Assembly (NCBI RefSeq): GCF_900103865.1
Contig: NZ_FNII01000004.1
Coordinates: 62,001-126,000, forward strand
From: Vreelandella arcis
GTDB taxonomy: Bacteria > Pseudomonadota > Gammaproteobacteria > Pseudomonadales > Halomonadaceae
Length of the DNA: 64,000 bases
Reading direction: 5' to 3'
The notes beneath the pieces are model-generated. The model worked only from the letters and a program-made list of their open reading frames with translations. It made no database searches and was not told the DNA's origin. Positions 47,270 through 55,682 of this stretch are shown here, in pieces. Every line of letters starts with the position of its first letter. Position 1 is the first letter of the stretch. Made by a program: the position numbers and the translations under genes.

Positions 47270-47560
47270 ATTTTCAGCGCAAGGCAGCCAGCTGCTGCTC
47301 TAACGTGCAGGACTGCTAGCCCGCCACCAGCCTCCTCAGGCAAGGCTCAGCGCCACCGACTCAATCGGGGCGGCGACCGAGCCGCCAATAGTGATCTACA
47401 TATCATCGCCATCGGGCGACTCCGTCTGGATGTGACAACCCAAACTTATGTCTCCCGTCAAGTGGCGGAGGGGCAGTCCAAGCTGGAAGCGCTGCGCTGC
47501 CTGAAGCGCTATATCGCCCGAGAAGTATACTATGTGCTCGCCATCGCCACCGAGAGATCA
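47270..47560 (+). pseudogene. Remnant of an IS110-family transposase (C-terminal part)
   Basis: A plus-strand frame within 47153-47716 carries, at about 47315-47545, PPPASSGKAQRHRLNRGGDR, then DLHIIAIGRLRLDVTTQTYV, then QVAEGQSKLEALRCLKRYIA. This follows the end of the IS110 transposase_20 domain (family pattern PASSGKT-RHRLNRGGDRxAN-ALHxI, TRAYV-RR-AEGKSKREIxRCLKRYxAREVY). The N-terminal DEDD catalytic domain is absent, and flanking residues of the frame are unlike any protein. It is an inactive fragment, not a gene. The rest of the 47099-47632 interval shows no other credible gene. Confidence 0.75.
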
Positions 47561-47632
47561 ATCAGACGCAAATATGGCCACTTGACGCTTAGAAGGGCGT
47601 CAGTAATGTGTAGTCCTTATCAGCGTTCATGG

Positions 47633-48709
47633 CTAATTAAGTGCCAGTTCTTCATAAACACCTTTGATATCATCATCTTCTTCTTTTTTGTTACTCGGTA
47701 CCGGCTTGGGGCTTAAGGGTTCGATAAGCCCGCTGGATAATGCCAGCAGGTCGCCAAGCTGCTCATAATCGAAAGTAACACCTTCAGCATTGCGTTGGTT
47801 AAGGCGAGTAATAGTGTCCGAAAGCGTGGTCATGCTGTGCTCTTCTTCCCCTAAGGGAGGGAATACCTGAACCAACGGCTGACGGTTGTCCCAACCTACC
47901 TTAATAGGTTGGTTGATGATATTAACCTGGGTACCTGCGGGTAAACGGCCAAAAATTGATTCGATATCGTTAGGCAACATGCGAATACAGCCACGGCTTG
48001 CGCGCATGCCAATGCCATCTGGCTGGTTGGTACCATGAATCAAATAGCCATCGAAGCCTAAAATAATGGCGTGATCCCCAAGCGGATTATCGGGGCCCGG
48101 AGGCACCACGCTAGGTGCTGTTTCACCGCGCGCCTCAGCTTCGCGTTGCACTGATTCAGGCGGGTACCACGCGGGATTTTTAATGTTCATGGTGGTCTCG
48201 GTCACACCAAGCGGTGTATCAAACCCTTCGCGCCCAATACCGATAGGGTAGGTCTCAACGCGGGGTACCTCATCGTTATTGACATCTGGATAGTAGTAGA
48301 GCCGCAGTTCGGCGATGTTAATTACCACCCCGGTACGCTCGACATCAGGCAAAATGAAGCGTCCTGGAATGGTCACTTCAGTACCCACTCCGGGAATCCA
48401 AATGCTGACCTCTGGGTTGGCACGTACAATTTCCAGGTAACCAAGGTTGTGACGTCTGGCAATATCAATCAGGGTATCGTCGTAATCCTTCACGGTGACG
48501 GTATAAGCATTGCCTATTACATTGCCTTCCTCAGGTAACGGATAATGCCCTTTGGGCCACTCCTCATTCTGCTCAGGCAAGTTTTGCTCAGCTAAGGCGA
48601 AGCTGGATATCGACAGCCAAGTTACCAACACACTCAACAATACGCCCACACGTCGCGGCCATTGATGATCCCTCTTGGGTACCGCTGAGTTACCTATCGA
48701 TAAGCGCAT
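47633..48709 (-). CDS. L,D-transpeptidase (YkuD family) with LysM domain
   Basis: 358 residues, ErfK/YbiS type. Signal peptide about 20-40 (SVLVTWLSISSFALAEQ), LysM domain about 65-115 (AYTVTVKDYDDTLIDIARRHNLGYLEIVRANPEV), YkuD catalytic domain about 120-260 with HGTNQPDGIGMRASRGCIRM, containing the catalytic Cys and His. It forms 3-3 crosslinks or links lipoprotein to peptidoglycan in the periplasm. The tail (about 290-358) is family-typical but ends in a charged stretch. Fourth of a same-strand series with the M23-like, Dsb-like and CDF genes, although 200 bp separate it from the M23-like gene. Confidence 0.93.
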   Translation of the reverse strand: MRLSIGNSAVPKRDHQWPRRVGVLLSVLVTWLSISSFALAEQNLPEQNEEWPKGHYPLPEEGNVIGNAYTVTVKDYDDTLIDIARRHNLGYLEIVRANPEVSIWIPGVGTEVTIPGRFILPDVERTGVVINIAELRLYYYPDVNNDEVPRVETYPIGIGREGFDTPLGVTETTMNIKNPAWYPPESVQREAEARGETAPSVVPPGPDNPLGDHAIILGFDGYLIHGTNQPDGIGMRASRGCIRMLPNDIESIFGRLPAGTQVNIINQPIKVGWDNRQPLVQVFPPLGEEEHSMTTLSDTITRLNQRNAEGVTFDYEQLGDLLALSSGLIEPLSPKPVPSNKKEEDDDIKGVYEELALN

Positions 48710-48908
48710 GGCTATGTTCCCTTTTGTCTAATGTGTTGCCTTTTGCTTGAGACACGTTCAGTCGTAAATCGAGAGGCGTTAACAAAGCAGCCACCATAAA
48801 CCATGGCCAGCGGCATAATGGGCCCTCTTTTTGCATTTCACTAATGATGTTGTTTTTCCCTAGCAGATGGATCCCAAGGACTGATACAAAGCAATGAAGC
48901 ACTGAGTT

Positions 48909-49610
48909 TCATTGCTCGTTAAGTGCAATCACGTCGTAAACAAAGGACGTTCCAATCACTTGCTCAAAACGTCGCCTTAGCTCGTATAGCGATGTTTGAT
49001 ATTCCAGCGCGGTGGTTATTACCGGCGTGCCATAAGGTGCAGCAAGGTCAATGCCATTATGAGAACGAACGCCTCCGTACACCGGATGCCGTCGATTTCC
49101 AAAGCGAGAAGTCAGCCGAGCGCCAAGAACCGGCAGCTGCAAAGTGTCTAAAAGCGTTTCATTCTGGAAGAGCAGTACGCTGCCTTTTTTAGCTACCGGC
49201 CATACCACCTCTAGTCGTTCTGCCTGATCAAACAATCCCGCATAACTTAGACGTGGAGGCCCCACGCGGGAGCCATCCTGACGTCGATCTTCTTCCCACA
49301 ATAGCTGGCCTGAAAACTCAAAAGACGCCGCCATGAACTCGCCCAACAGCGTTTCCAGCTTAGTGGCGAAACGTGCGGGAATCCCCTCCGCCGACAAGGC
49401 ATCATAAAGCGAGGTTTCAACCATCACATCACGCCCAAAGGTCAAGGTATCAAGACGAGGCTGAGTCGTTGAGCGCCCTTGTTCGGTAGCTGTTTGCAAC
49501 CCGTTTAATGTCGGCTCTGACGGCGAGAGCAAGAGATGCTCTTGCCAACTGGCCTTGACCAACGCGGGGCTTAAACTCATAAGCCCTATCAGCAACCAGC
49601 GCTGATTCAT
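48909..49610 (-). CDS. M23-like peptidase, C-terminal half atypical
   Basis: 233 residues. Signal peptide about 1-20. Middle region about 50-155 resembles the N-terminal domains of M23 endopeptidases (LLGEFMAASFEFSGQLLWEEDR). Residues 160-197 carry the start of the LytM/M23 domain: GARLTSRFGNRRHPVYGG and the first metal motif H184xxxD188 (SHNGIDLAAPYGTPV). After that the expected beta strands and the second HxH metal motif are missing; the last 36 residues have no family resemblance. Probably catalytically inactive, truncated, or a specialised regulator. Start overlaps the Dsb-like gene stop by 4 nt. Confidence 0.75.
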   Translation of the reverse strand: MNQRWLLIGLMSLSPALVKASWQEHLLLSPSEPTLNGLQTATEQGRSTTQPRLDTLTFGRDVMVETSLYDALSAEGIPARFATKLETLLGEFMAASFEFSGQLLWEEDRRQDGSRVGPPRLSYAGLFDQAERLEVVWPVAKKGSVLLFQNETLLDTLQLPVLGARLTSRFGNRRHPVYGGVRSHNGIDLAAPYGTPVITTALEYQTSLYELRRRFEQVIGTSFVYDVIALNEQ

Positions 49611-50272
49611 TGGGCTTCTTCCTCTTCAGATACCTCCTCTACTTCACGCTTTACGACATCAATCAACGCCTGCATACCAAAGGGTTCTAGCAGCTCACCG
49701 TTGACAAAAAAGGTGGGCGTCTGGCGAATCTGATTCGTTTTGACGTCGGCCATGTCTTGATCAATCACTGCTTGCACCTCATCTGAGTTGAGTTGCTCCT
49801 CAGCGGCAGCTCGGTCAAGCCCGGCTTGGCTGGCAATCTCCAAGATAGCTGATTCATCGAAACGGCCATGAGATGCCCACTGTTCCTGGCGAGAGAGCAG
49901 AGCTTCGAGTACCGGTTCGAATACGTCCTGGTGTCGAGCAACTTCCAGCACGCGTATGGCCGTATCAGAAACCTCACCGTGGAAAGGGGTGTAGCGCACG
50001 ATTAGCTGCACTTGCTCAGGATAGGTCTCCAGAAGACTTTTGGTGAGAGGATAGAAAGCACGGCAGGCTTCGCAGGCCGGGTCGAAAAATTCCACAATGG
50101 TGACAGGTGCCTCTTCCGGCCCCAGGATCGGAGAGTGTGAACGCACCAAGGAGCTCTCGGCCTGTGCAGCCGCCTCAGCTTGCATGCCCAATAGTGCAGG
50201 TTTCGAAACCACCACGATGGCAGCCGTAAGCATCAACGTACCCGCAAGCATAAAAGTCGCTTTTTTGAACAT
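49607..50272 (-). CDS. DsbA-family periplasmic thiol oxidoreductase
   Basis: 221 residues. N-terminal signal/anchor about 8-27, then a thioredoxin fold with helical insertion. Active site FFDPACEACRAF (CxxC = C-E-A-C) and the cis-Pro loop TPTFFVNG. The CEAC sequence differs from CPHC of E. coli DsbA and fits reductase/isomerase-like or specialised partners. The acidic tail (VEEVSEEEEAQ) is unusual. It overlaps the M23-like gene by 4 nt and follows the CDF exporter by 101 bp. A role in folding of the neighbouring cell-wall enzymes or metal stress defence is inferred. Confidence 0.9.
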   Translation of the reverse strand: MFKKATFMLAGTLMLTAAIVVVSKPALLGMQAEAAAQAESSLVRSHSPILGPEEAPVTIVEFFDPACEACRAFYPLTKSLLETYPEQVQLIVRYTPFHGEVSDTAIRVLEVARHQDVFEPVLEALLSRQEQWASHGRFDESAILEIASQAGLDRAAAEEQLNSDEVQAVIDQDMADVKTNQIRQTPTFFVNGELLEPFGMQALIDVVKREVEEVSEEEEAQ

Positions 50273-50373
50273 TTTTCTCTCTCGATTTCAGTGATTATTT
50301 GGCAATTTAGGCCAAGATTTTATTGCACAAACCAAGCTAAATGACTGCCTGTGTAGACCAGCGTGAGCGTGTA

Positions 50374-51288
50374 TTACTCATGCCCATAGAGGTTGGCATC
50401 CTGATGTGCGTGATCAATATGCTCAAACTCTAAGCTGGAATGGACAATGTTGAAGCGCGTTTTTAACTGCTCTTTGATCTCTGTCTTAATCGACTCAAGT
50501 TGCTGCCAGCCTGCTTCCGTAATGACCACGTGGCAGTCAAGGGCGGCCATGTTTTCCTGCATCTGCCATAGGTGCACATGATGAATATCGTGGACACTTT
50601 CGACACCACGCACGGCTTCAATGACGAGTTGACCGTTAATATCTGGGGGAGAGCCCAGCATCAGTGTGCGGATAGGCCCCCCAATCTCCGAAAAGGCGAG
50701 GTAAAGGATATACAGCGCAATACCTATCGTAATCGCAGGGTCTACCCAGCGCATGTCGTAGAGCAAGATTAATGAGCCGCCGATAATCACGGCGATGGAG
50801 GCGAACGCATCAGACAGGTTATGCAGAAAAAGGGCGCGAATATTGACGCTACCTTTTTGCATTGACCAAGTAAGCATGGCGGTGAGGGCATCGATAACAA
50901 GAGCGACGCCACCAATGATGACGACCAACCAACCCTGGATCTCCGGCGGGTCAATCATGCGCATGGCGCCTTCATAAATAAGGTAGAGGCCAACGAGAAT
51001 GAGCGTGGTGTAGTTAATCAGTGCTGCCACTATCTCGATTCGGCCATAGCCGAAGGTCATTTGCGCATCGGCGGGCCGTCTTGTGATCTTGCGCGCCGCA
51101 AAGGCAATAACAAGCGCCGCCATATCAGAAAAATTATGCAGCGCATCAGCGATCAGCGAGAGGCTTCCCGCCATAATACCGCCGACGATTTGGGCGATGG
51201 TTAATAAGCCATTTGCCCAAATGGAAATACTGACACGCCGGTCGCCCGAGGCAGGATCAATGTGGGGATGATCATGATGATGTCCCAT
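50374..51288 (-). CDS. Cation diffusion facilitator (ZitB/CzcD-like) metal exporter
   Basis: 304 residues, six membrane spans and a cytoplasmic C-terminal ferredoxin-like domain. Residues 3-9 are His-rich (HHHDHPH). The transport site has HxxxD pairs: H51-D55 (ADALHNFSD) and H155-D159 (FLHNLSD), the pattern of Zn/Cd/Co transporters. The end (HIDHAHQDANLYGHE) is also His-rich. It exports Zn2+ or similar from the cytoplasm using the proton gradient. First gene of a same-strand series CDF-Dsb-M23-LDT, suggesting an envelope/metal stress module. Confidence 0.93.
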   Translation of the reverse strand: MGHHHDHPHIDPASGDRRVSISIWANGLLTIAQIVGGIMAGSLSLIADALHNFSDMAALVIAFAARKITRRPADAQMTFGYGRIEIVAALINYTTLILVGLYLIYEGAMRMIDPPEIQGWLVVIIGGVALVIDALTAMLTWSMQKGSVNIRALFLHNLSDAFASIAVIIGGSLILLYDMRWVDPAITIGIALYILYLAFSEIGGPIRTLMLGSPPDINGQLVIEAVRGVESVHDIHHVHLWQMQENMAALDCHVVITEAGWQQLESIKTEIKEQLKTRFNIVHSSLEFEHIDHAHQDANLYGHE

Positions 51289-51527
51289 ATATTAACCTCG
51301 TTAAGTTTTTTCATCCCCGTTACTATAAAACCTCTAGCAACTAAAGCTTCAACTCCTGAATGTCGTCCGTTGGCACTTGCCTCTGGAGGGTAAAGCCTAC
51401 CTTAGCTATATTGGTACGCGCTTGTCATTGCGGGAGTGACCTTTCCCCCAAAGTATGCAGAATTATTTATCGCCCCTCTTCTCAATTGCTCTATAGTCGA
51501 GAAACGCAAACCGGATTTCCCAAGCCT

Positions 51528-52376
51528 ATGGCCGTTGACCTGCAAGCGCTCTACCCCAAACTGATCCACCTGATGCTGGACACCGTCTTCGTGGTCGATA
51601 AAGACAACCAGATCGTCTTCGTGAGTGATGCCTGTGAGTCGCTGCTCGGTTACCTTCCCAACGAATTGATCGGCACCCTGATCACGCACTACATGCACCC
51701 CGACGATTTAGCGGCCACGCGGGACTCCATTGTTCGTGTGATGAGCGGTAAGCCGCATATCGATTTCCGCAACCGCTATATCCGCAAAGATGGCGGTATC
51801 GTGCATATCCTGTGGTCTGCCCGCTGGTACGAGCAAGAGAGAGTGCGGGTCGGTGTCGCACGAGACGTCACGGATCTTATGCAGGCCGAGGAAGAATTAC
51901 GCTACCTCGCCCATCATGACCCGCTGACAAAGTTGACCAACCGAGCGCTCTTCTATGACCGCCTAAACTTGGGCCTGAGCACGGCCCATCGCTATCAGAG
52001 CAACTTGGCATTGCTATTTCTGGATATTAACGACTTCAAAGGCATCAACGATGTTCATGGACATGCGGCGGGTGACCGAGTGCTCTGCACGGTAGCCAGA
52101 CGGTTAGAAGGCTGTGTACGAGAGACAGATACGGTGGCCCGCATGGGCGGTGATGAATTCACGGTGCTGTTAACGGACATCAAGTCGACGACTGCTGTTG
52201 CGGAAAAGGTAGATCAGATACTCACCGTCTTGAACGAGCCACTAGGCGCTGAATTCGGCGAGGTCAAAATGCCATCCTGCAGCATCGGCGTGGCCTGCTA
52301 TCCTGCCGATGGAGAAGACGCCGATACACTGCTAAGCCGTGCAGATAGCCATATGTATCAGATCAAGCGAACATAG
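51528..52376 (+). CDS. PAS-GGDEF diguanylate cyclase
   Basis: 282 residues, soluble. PAS domain about 10-120 (LIHLMLDTVFVVDKDNQIVFVSDACESLLGY...DDLAATRDSI) followed by GGDEF about 125-280 with intact MGGDEFTVLL and DPLTKLTNRALFYDRL. The ATG at 51528 is used because the upstream frame is not protein-like. There is no RxxD inhibitory site at the usual place before GGDEF (ETDTVARMGGDEF has ExxT), so product inhibition may be absent. Synthesises c-di-GMP. Likely single gene. Confidence 0.9.
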   Translation: MAVDLQALYPKLIHLMLDTVFVVDKDNQIVFVSDACESLLGYLPNELIGTLITHYMHPDDLAATRDSIVRVMSGKPHIDFRNRYIRKDGGIVHILWSARWYEQERVRVGVARDVTDLMQAEEELRYLAHHDPLTKLTNRALFYDRLNLGLSTAHRYQSNLALLFLDINDFKGINDVHGHAAGDRVLCTVARRLEGCVRETDTVARMGGDEFTVLLTDIKSTTAVAEKVDQILTVLNEPLGAEFGEVKMPSCSIGVACYPADGEDADTLLSRADSHMYQIKRT

Positions 52377-52608
52377 GAGGCGCCATCAGGCGTTCATTAA
52401 CCGGGTGGTGCTGGAGACCGCCCTCTTTGAATATCGCTTGTATCGATTCTAGCTCGTTGGCTACATAAACCTTGGCGGCTTTTTCAGCGCTTTGCCCACC
52501 AAGAAATATGAAAATGTCTACTACCCCGCCGACCCTCCCCATAGCGCTTAACAGTTCGTGGCCGAACCTGGCTGCTTGAGAAGTAGATAAAAAACACAAA
52601 CATAGCAT
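52363..52608 (-). CDS. Possible small hypothetical protein, 81 residues
   Basis: Not recognised. The frame starts MLCLCFLSTSQAARFGHE, which could be a weak signal peptide, then mixed hydrophobic/charged sequence. It overlaps the end of the diguanylate cyclase gene by 14 bp on the opposite strand, and no ribosome site is seen. It may be a chance frame in a 258-bp gap; included because it fills that gap and has plausible composition. Confidence 0.25.
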   Translation of the reverse strand: MLCLCFLSTSQAARFGHELLSAMGRVGGVVDIFIFLGGQSAEKAAKVYVANELESIQAIFKEGGLQHHPVNERLMAPPMFA

Positions 52609-52634
52609 GCTAACAAAAATGCTACGATAAGCGT

Positions 52635-53852
52635 TTGTGCTTTTACTCCCTCCCCTTTCTCTTGATACGGAAAAAGACCATTAGCCAGTTAACGCATATT
52701 AAGACCGTACTACTGCTTGCCAGCACCATGACCGTGATGTCGGGGGCGATTATCGCGCCTGCGCTGCCTGGCATTAGCCGCCATTTTCCTGACCAGCCCC
52801 AGGTAGTGATCCAACTAATTCTGACCCTGCCTGCGCTAATGATTACGCTGTTCAGCCCACTGATGGGTTATCTGGCTGACCGGTTTGGGCGCAAGAAATT
52901 GCTGCTGATGATGCTGGGCATCTACGGTTTTGCGGGGGTCGCAGGCTTTTTCATTGATCGCGTGGATCTGCTATTAAGCTCCCGCGCACTGATGGGGATT
53001 GCAGTAGCCGGTATTCTGAGTATCAGCACCACGCTGGTAGGCGATTATTTCGATAGCACCGAACGCGCACGGTTTTTGGGGCTGCAAAGCAGCTGCATGG
53101 CCTTGGGCGGGGTTATTTTTATTAACCTTGGTGGAGTACTTTCCGATTGGAGTTGGCGCGGCCCGTTTCTCCTCTACCTAACCGGCGTGCTTTTACTGCC
53201 CTATGCCTGGGCGATTCTTCAAGAGCCCATATCCAGCGGTAGCGTAAGCGCTGATACAAACGATGCGCCAGTGAAGGTGGATGTCGGGCGCACTGGCCTT
53301 GCCTACCTTATCGCTATGATCAGCATGGCGATGTTTTATATGTTTCCCGCCCAACTCCCCTTTTTGCTCTCTCAGCAGGGCCAGATCAGTGGCATGGCGA
53401 TCGGCATCGCGCTTTCAATGGCGGCCCTAACGGCCAGCATCGTGGCGTTTTGCTACGGCTACTACAAACCGTTTCTTTCGGTAATGACGATCTATGTCTT
53501 GGGGTTCTTTCTGGCGGCCACTGGCTTCTTGATCGTTGGGTTCACCCAGAGTTACACCATGGCCATTGTCGGCGCGGCGATTTCCGGCTTAGGTCTAGGC
53601 GCCTTTATGCCCAACACCACCACCTGGCTGATGCGAATCACTCCTCAGCGAGTGCGCGGCCGAGTATTTGGTGGTTTTACCTCGACCTTCTTCTTTGGCC
53701 AGTTTATTTCCCCAGTGATGGTCGCCCCGGCGTTGATATGGCTGGATTCTCTGCGACACGTGTTTACCGCCATGGCGGTCATTTGCGGCCTGCTGGCCAT
53801 CGTCCTGATCGTTCTAGGCAAGACGACGTTAAAGGCCGACAGCAAGCTTTAA
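52635..53852 (+). CDS. MFS transporter, Bcr/CflA-like drug exporter
   Basis: Up to 405 residues with about twelve membrane spans. MFS signature GYLADRFGRKKLLLMMLGIYGFAG after span 2 (near 78-100), a second half with GLGLGAFMPNTTTWLMRITPQRVRGRVFGG. The family exports drugs or small metabolites with protons. The start is uncertain: a GTG at 52635 gives the full frame; the first in-frame ATG (about 52728) would remove part of span 1. Convergent with the TauE-like gene. Confidence 0.88.
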   Translation: MCFYSLPFLLIRKKTISQLTHIKTVLLLASTMTVMSGAIIAPALPGISRHFPDQPQVVIQLILTLPALMITLFSPLMGYLADRFGRKKLLLMMLGIYGFAGVAGFFIDRVDLLLSSRALMGIAVAGILSISTTLVGDYFDSTERARFLGLQSSCMALGGVIFINLGGVLSDWSWRGPFLLYLTGVLLLPYAWAILQEPISSGSVSADTNDAPVKVDVGRTGLAYLIAMISMAMFYMFPAQLPFLLSQQGQISGMAIGIALSMAALTASIVAFCYGYYKPFLSVMTIYVLGFFLAATGFLIVGFTQSYTMAIVGAAISGLGLGAFMPNTTTWLMRITPQRVRGRVFGGFTSTFFFGQFISPVMVAPALIWLDSLRHVFTAMAVICGLLAIVLIVLGKTTLKADSKL

Positions 53853-53877
53853 GAAACGGCGTTTGCACCGCCTGCGG

Positions 53878-54660
53878 TCATGCGGGCGGATGGATCAACC
53901 CAACCACGCTGACCACGATCAACACCGCGCCCAGCACGCGGAAGAATAGCCCGGTGTCCGCTTTTAGCATATAGCGGTGGGCTTTCTCGCCTAGCAAATG
54001 GCCAATAAAGGCACAGGGCAGCAGCCAAAGCTGGTGGATTAACTGCAGATCCACGCCCGCGATCAAGAATGAGACCATTTTGATGACGACCAGGATAAAC
54101 CACAGCACAAACAGGGTATCGCGCAGTTGCTCCTTGGCCACGTGAGTGGCAAACACCGCCACAATTAGCGGCGCGCCAATCAGCGACGTGCCGCTGACAT
54201 AACCCCCGAGCGCCAGCAGTACGTAGTCCACGTACTTGTTCTTGCTCTTGAACGGCTTGTTCAGCACATAGCCAATGGCATAGATGATCACAATGCCAAA
54301 AATGATGCTGGTCATCACGTTAGCCGGCAGCGTTAACAGTCCCACCACGCCGATCAGCTTGGGGATGATCATGATTTTCAGGGCTTTGGATAGATAGCCC
54401 CAATCGATATTGCTCTCCGGCGATGTGCTACCCGTCCCCGCTTGCTGCACTTGGCGATGACCCCGCCAGGCGATCCAACTGGAGAAAATCAGCAGGTGAA
54501 TGGCAATAATCGGCAAGAACACCAGGGGTTCGTTGACCACCAAGAGCAGGAAAGGCAGCGCCAGCACAGCGCCGCCAAACCCCAGACTGGTGCGCACAAA
54601 ACCGCTCCAGGCAAAAATCAGCCCGATAAGCGCATACTGGTACCAGAGTAGATCCGTCAT
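53878..54660 (-). CDS. TauE/SafE family sulfite/anion permease
   Basis: 260 residues with about eight spans. Family half-repeats GFVRTSLGFGGAVLALPFLLLV (about 20-42) and a matching ALGGYVSGTSLIGAPLIVAVFATHV in the second half. These proteins export sulfite, sulfoacetate or related anions, or act in uptake; the substrate is unknown here. ATG at 54660. Last gene before the decayed tRNA and the APE cluster. Confidence 0.9.
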   Translation of the reverse strand: MTDLLWYQYALIGLIFAWSGFVRTSLGFGGAVLALPFLLLVVNEPLVFLPIIAIHLLIFSSWIAWRGHRQVQQAGTGSTSPESNIDWGYLSKALKIMIIPKLIGVVGLLTLPANVMTSIIFGIVIIYAIGYVLNKPFKSKNKYVDYVLLALGGYVSGTSLIGAPLIVAVFATHVAKEQLRDTLFVLWFILVVIKMVSFLIAGVDLQLIHQLWLLPCAFIGHLLGEKAHRYMLKADTGLFFRVLGAVLIVVSVVGLIHPPA

Positions 54661-55013
54661 GGCTCGCGCGGAGCTCCTAAGTTAATAGTCGAATTTAATG
54701 AGTGCAGCCGCTTAGCGATGGGTCGAAACACGTAAAAATGTCTTAGCAACGTTTAGAATATTAGCAACTTCCGGCATATAACTCAGCTTGATAGAGCGCC
54801 TCCTTTGAGAGGAAGGGGCTATAGGGTCACAAGTTGCGCCTTCTCGGCTTTTGCCAACTGCAGTACACTTTAATATTGCAAATGACTAAGGCTGGAACCT
54901 GACAAAGCGAGCCTCATGAACTTCGAGCCCAGTAAACCATATTGGGCATGCCAGCTTTCATAGGGTCCGCAATTAAGTTAAGGTAACCGCCTTTTTTAGG
55001 GGGCCTTAGCGCA
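54661..55013. other. Spacer before the aryl-polyene cluster
   Basis: 353 bp without a protein-coding frame. It contains the tRNA-like remnant (54772-54848) and an AT-rich portion (54840-54900) that may hold the promoter of the following operon; no single promoter pair stands out. AGGGGG at about 54999-55004 is the ribosome site of the first cluster gene. Confidence 0.5.
54772..54848 (+). pseudogene. Decayed tRNA, resembling tRNA-Pro(CGG)
   Basis: CGGCATATAACTCAGCTTG and the sequence after it align without gaps to the tRNA-Pro at 46131 for 44 of the first 57 bases (hand count). D arm and anticodon stem region (CCTCC-TTTGAGA-GGAAG) are still recognisable, but the T arm (GGGTCACAAGT for GGTTCGAATCC) and acceptor pairing are destroyed and there is no CCA. 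D-arm bases are shared among many tRNAs, so the parent could be another tRNA. Confidence 0.55.
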
Positions 55014-55682
55014 GTGTCTTTTTCCCTATATCTCGAAGACTGGCGGGGTTGGCTTCCTGAAGAGACAGTTGCCACCAGCAAGCCAAGCTGGCGAATCCCA
55101 GCTCAGTTGGGCAAAGGGCTGCCAGCTATGCTGCGTCGCCGTCTCGACGATACGGGCCGCGCTACCTGCGATATCCTTAGGGAGTTGGATCCAGAGGCCA
55201 ACTCGCCCCTAGTGCACGCCTCGCGACATGGCGACGCTGCCGATACGCTAACGATGCTTGAGAACCTGCAACGTGGCGATCCTATCTCCCCCGCACGGTT
55301 TTCCATGTCAGTGCATAACGCCATTCTGGGCGTGCATTCCATCTCTCGTTCTCATCACCGGCCTTTACAGGCGTTAGGCGCCTGTGGTGATGAGTTCGAC
55401 GCTATACTTTACGAAGCGTACGGGTACCTCATAGAAGGACATCCGGCTGTTGTCGGCGTTTTCTCAGAAGGCCCGCTGCCTCCCACTTACGAGGGATACA
55501 CTGAACATCCCGGCACGGCCTGTGTGGTGGGCATGCGATTGACGTTGCACCAGGGACGACCACTAACGGCGACAAAGCCAGCGCATCGCGCGCGCCCGAC
55601 GCCTGTCACGGTGATGAACTGGCTTGACGGCGACACCGCCTACCTGGATGGCAGGCATCGTTGGCAGTTGGGGCAAGAATGA
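55014..55682 (+). CDS. Beta-ketoacyl synthase-like chain-length factor of aryl-polyene cluster
   Basis: 222 residues of the Ketoacyl-synt_2 family, the short ketosynthase-like subunit found in all aryl-polyene (APE) clusters (ApeC type). It partners a true ketosynthase expected downstream beyond the window. No catalytic Cys in the usual position: the FSMSVHNAILGVHSISRSHHRPLQALGA region has Ser/His instead. It begins with GTG after AGGGGG. Its stop overlaps the next ATG, beginning a chain of coupled genes through to 64 kb. Confidence 0.88.
   Translation: MSFSLYLEDWRGWLPEETVATSKPSWRIPAQLGKGLPAMLRRRLDDTGRATCDILRELDPEANSPLVHASRHGDAADTLTMLENLQRGDPISPARFSMSVHNAILGVHSISRSHHRPLQALGACGDEFDAILYEAYGYLIEGHPAVVGVFSEGPLPPTYEGYTEHPGTACVVGMRLTLHQGRPLTATKPAHRARPTPVTVMNWLDGDTAYLDGRHRWQLGQE

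Noticed and set aside
47153-47716. 187-residue gene covering the IS110 remnant
   Set aside because: Only the middle third resembles a protein family; both ends are noise and the frame runs antisense into the L,D-transpeptidase gene.
46210-54771. Prophage or integrative element with integrase
   Set aside because: No integrase, excisionase or phage structural gene was found, and no direct repeat of the tRNA 3' end.
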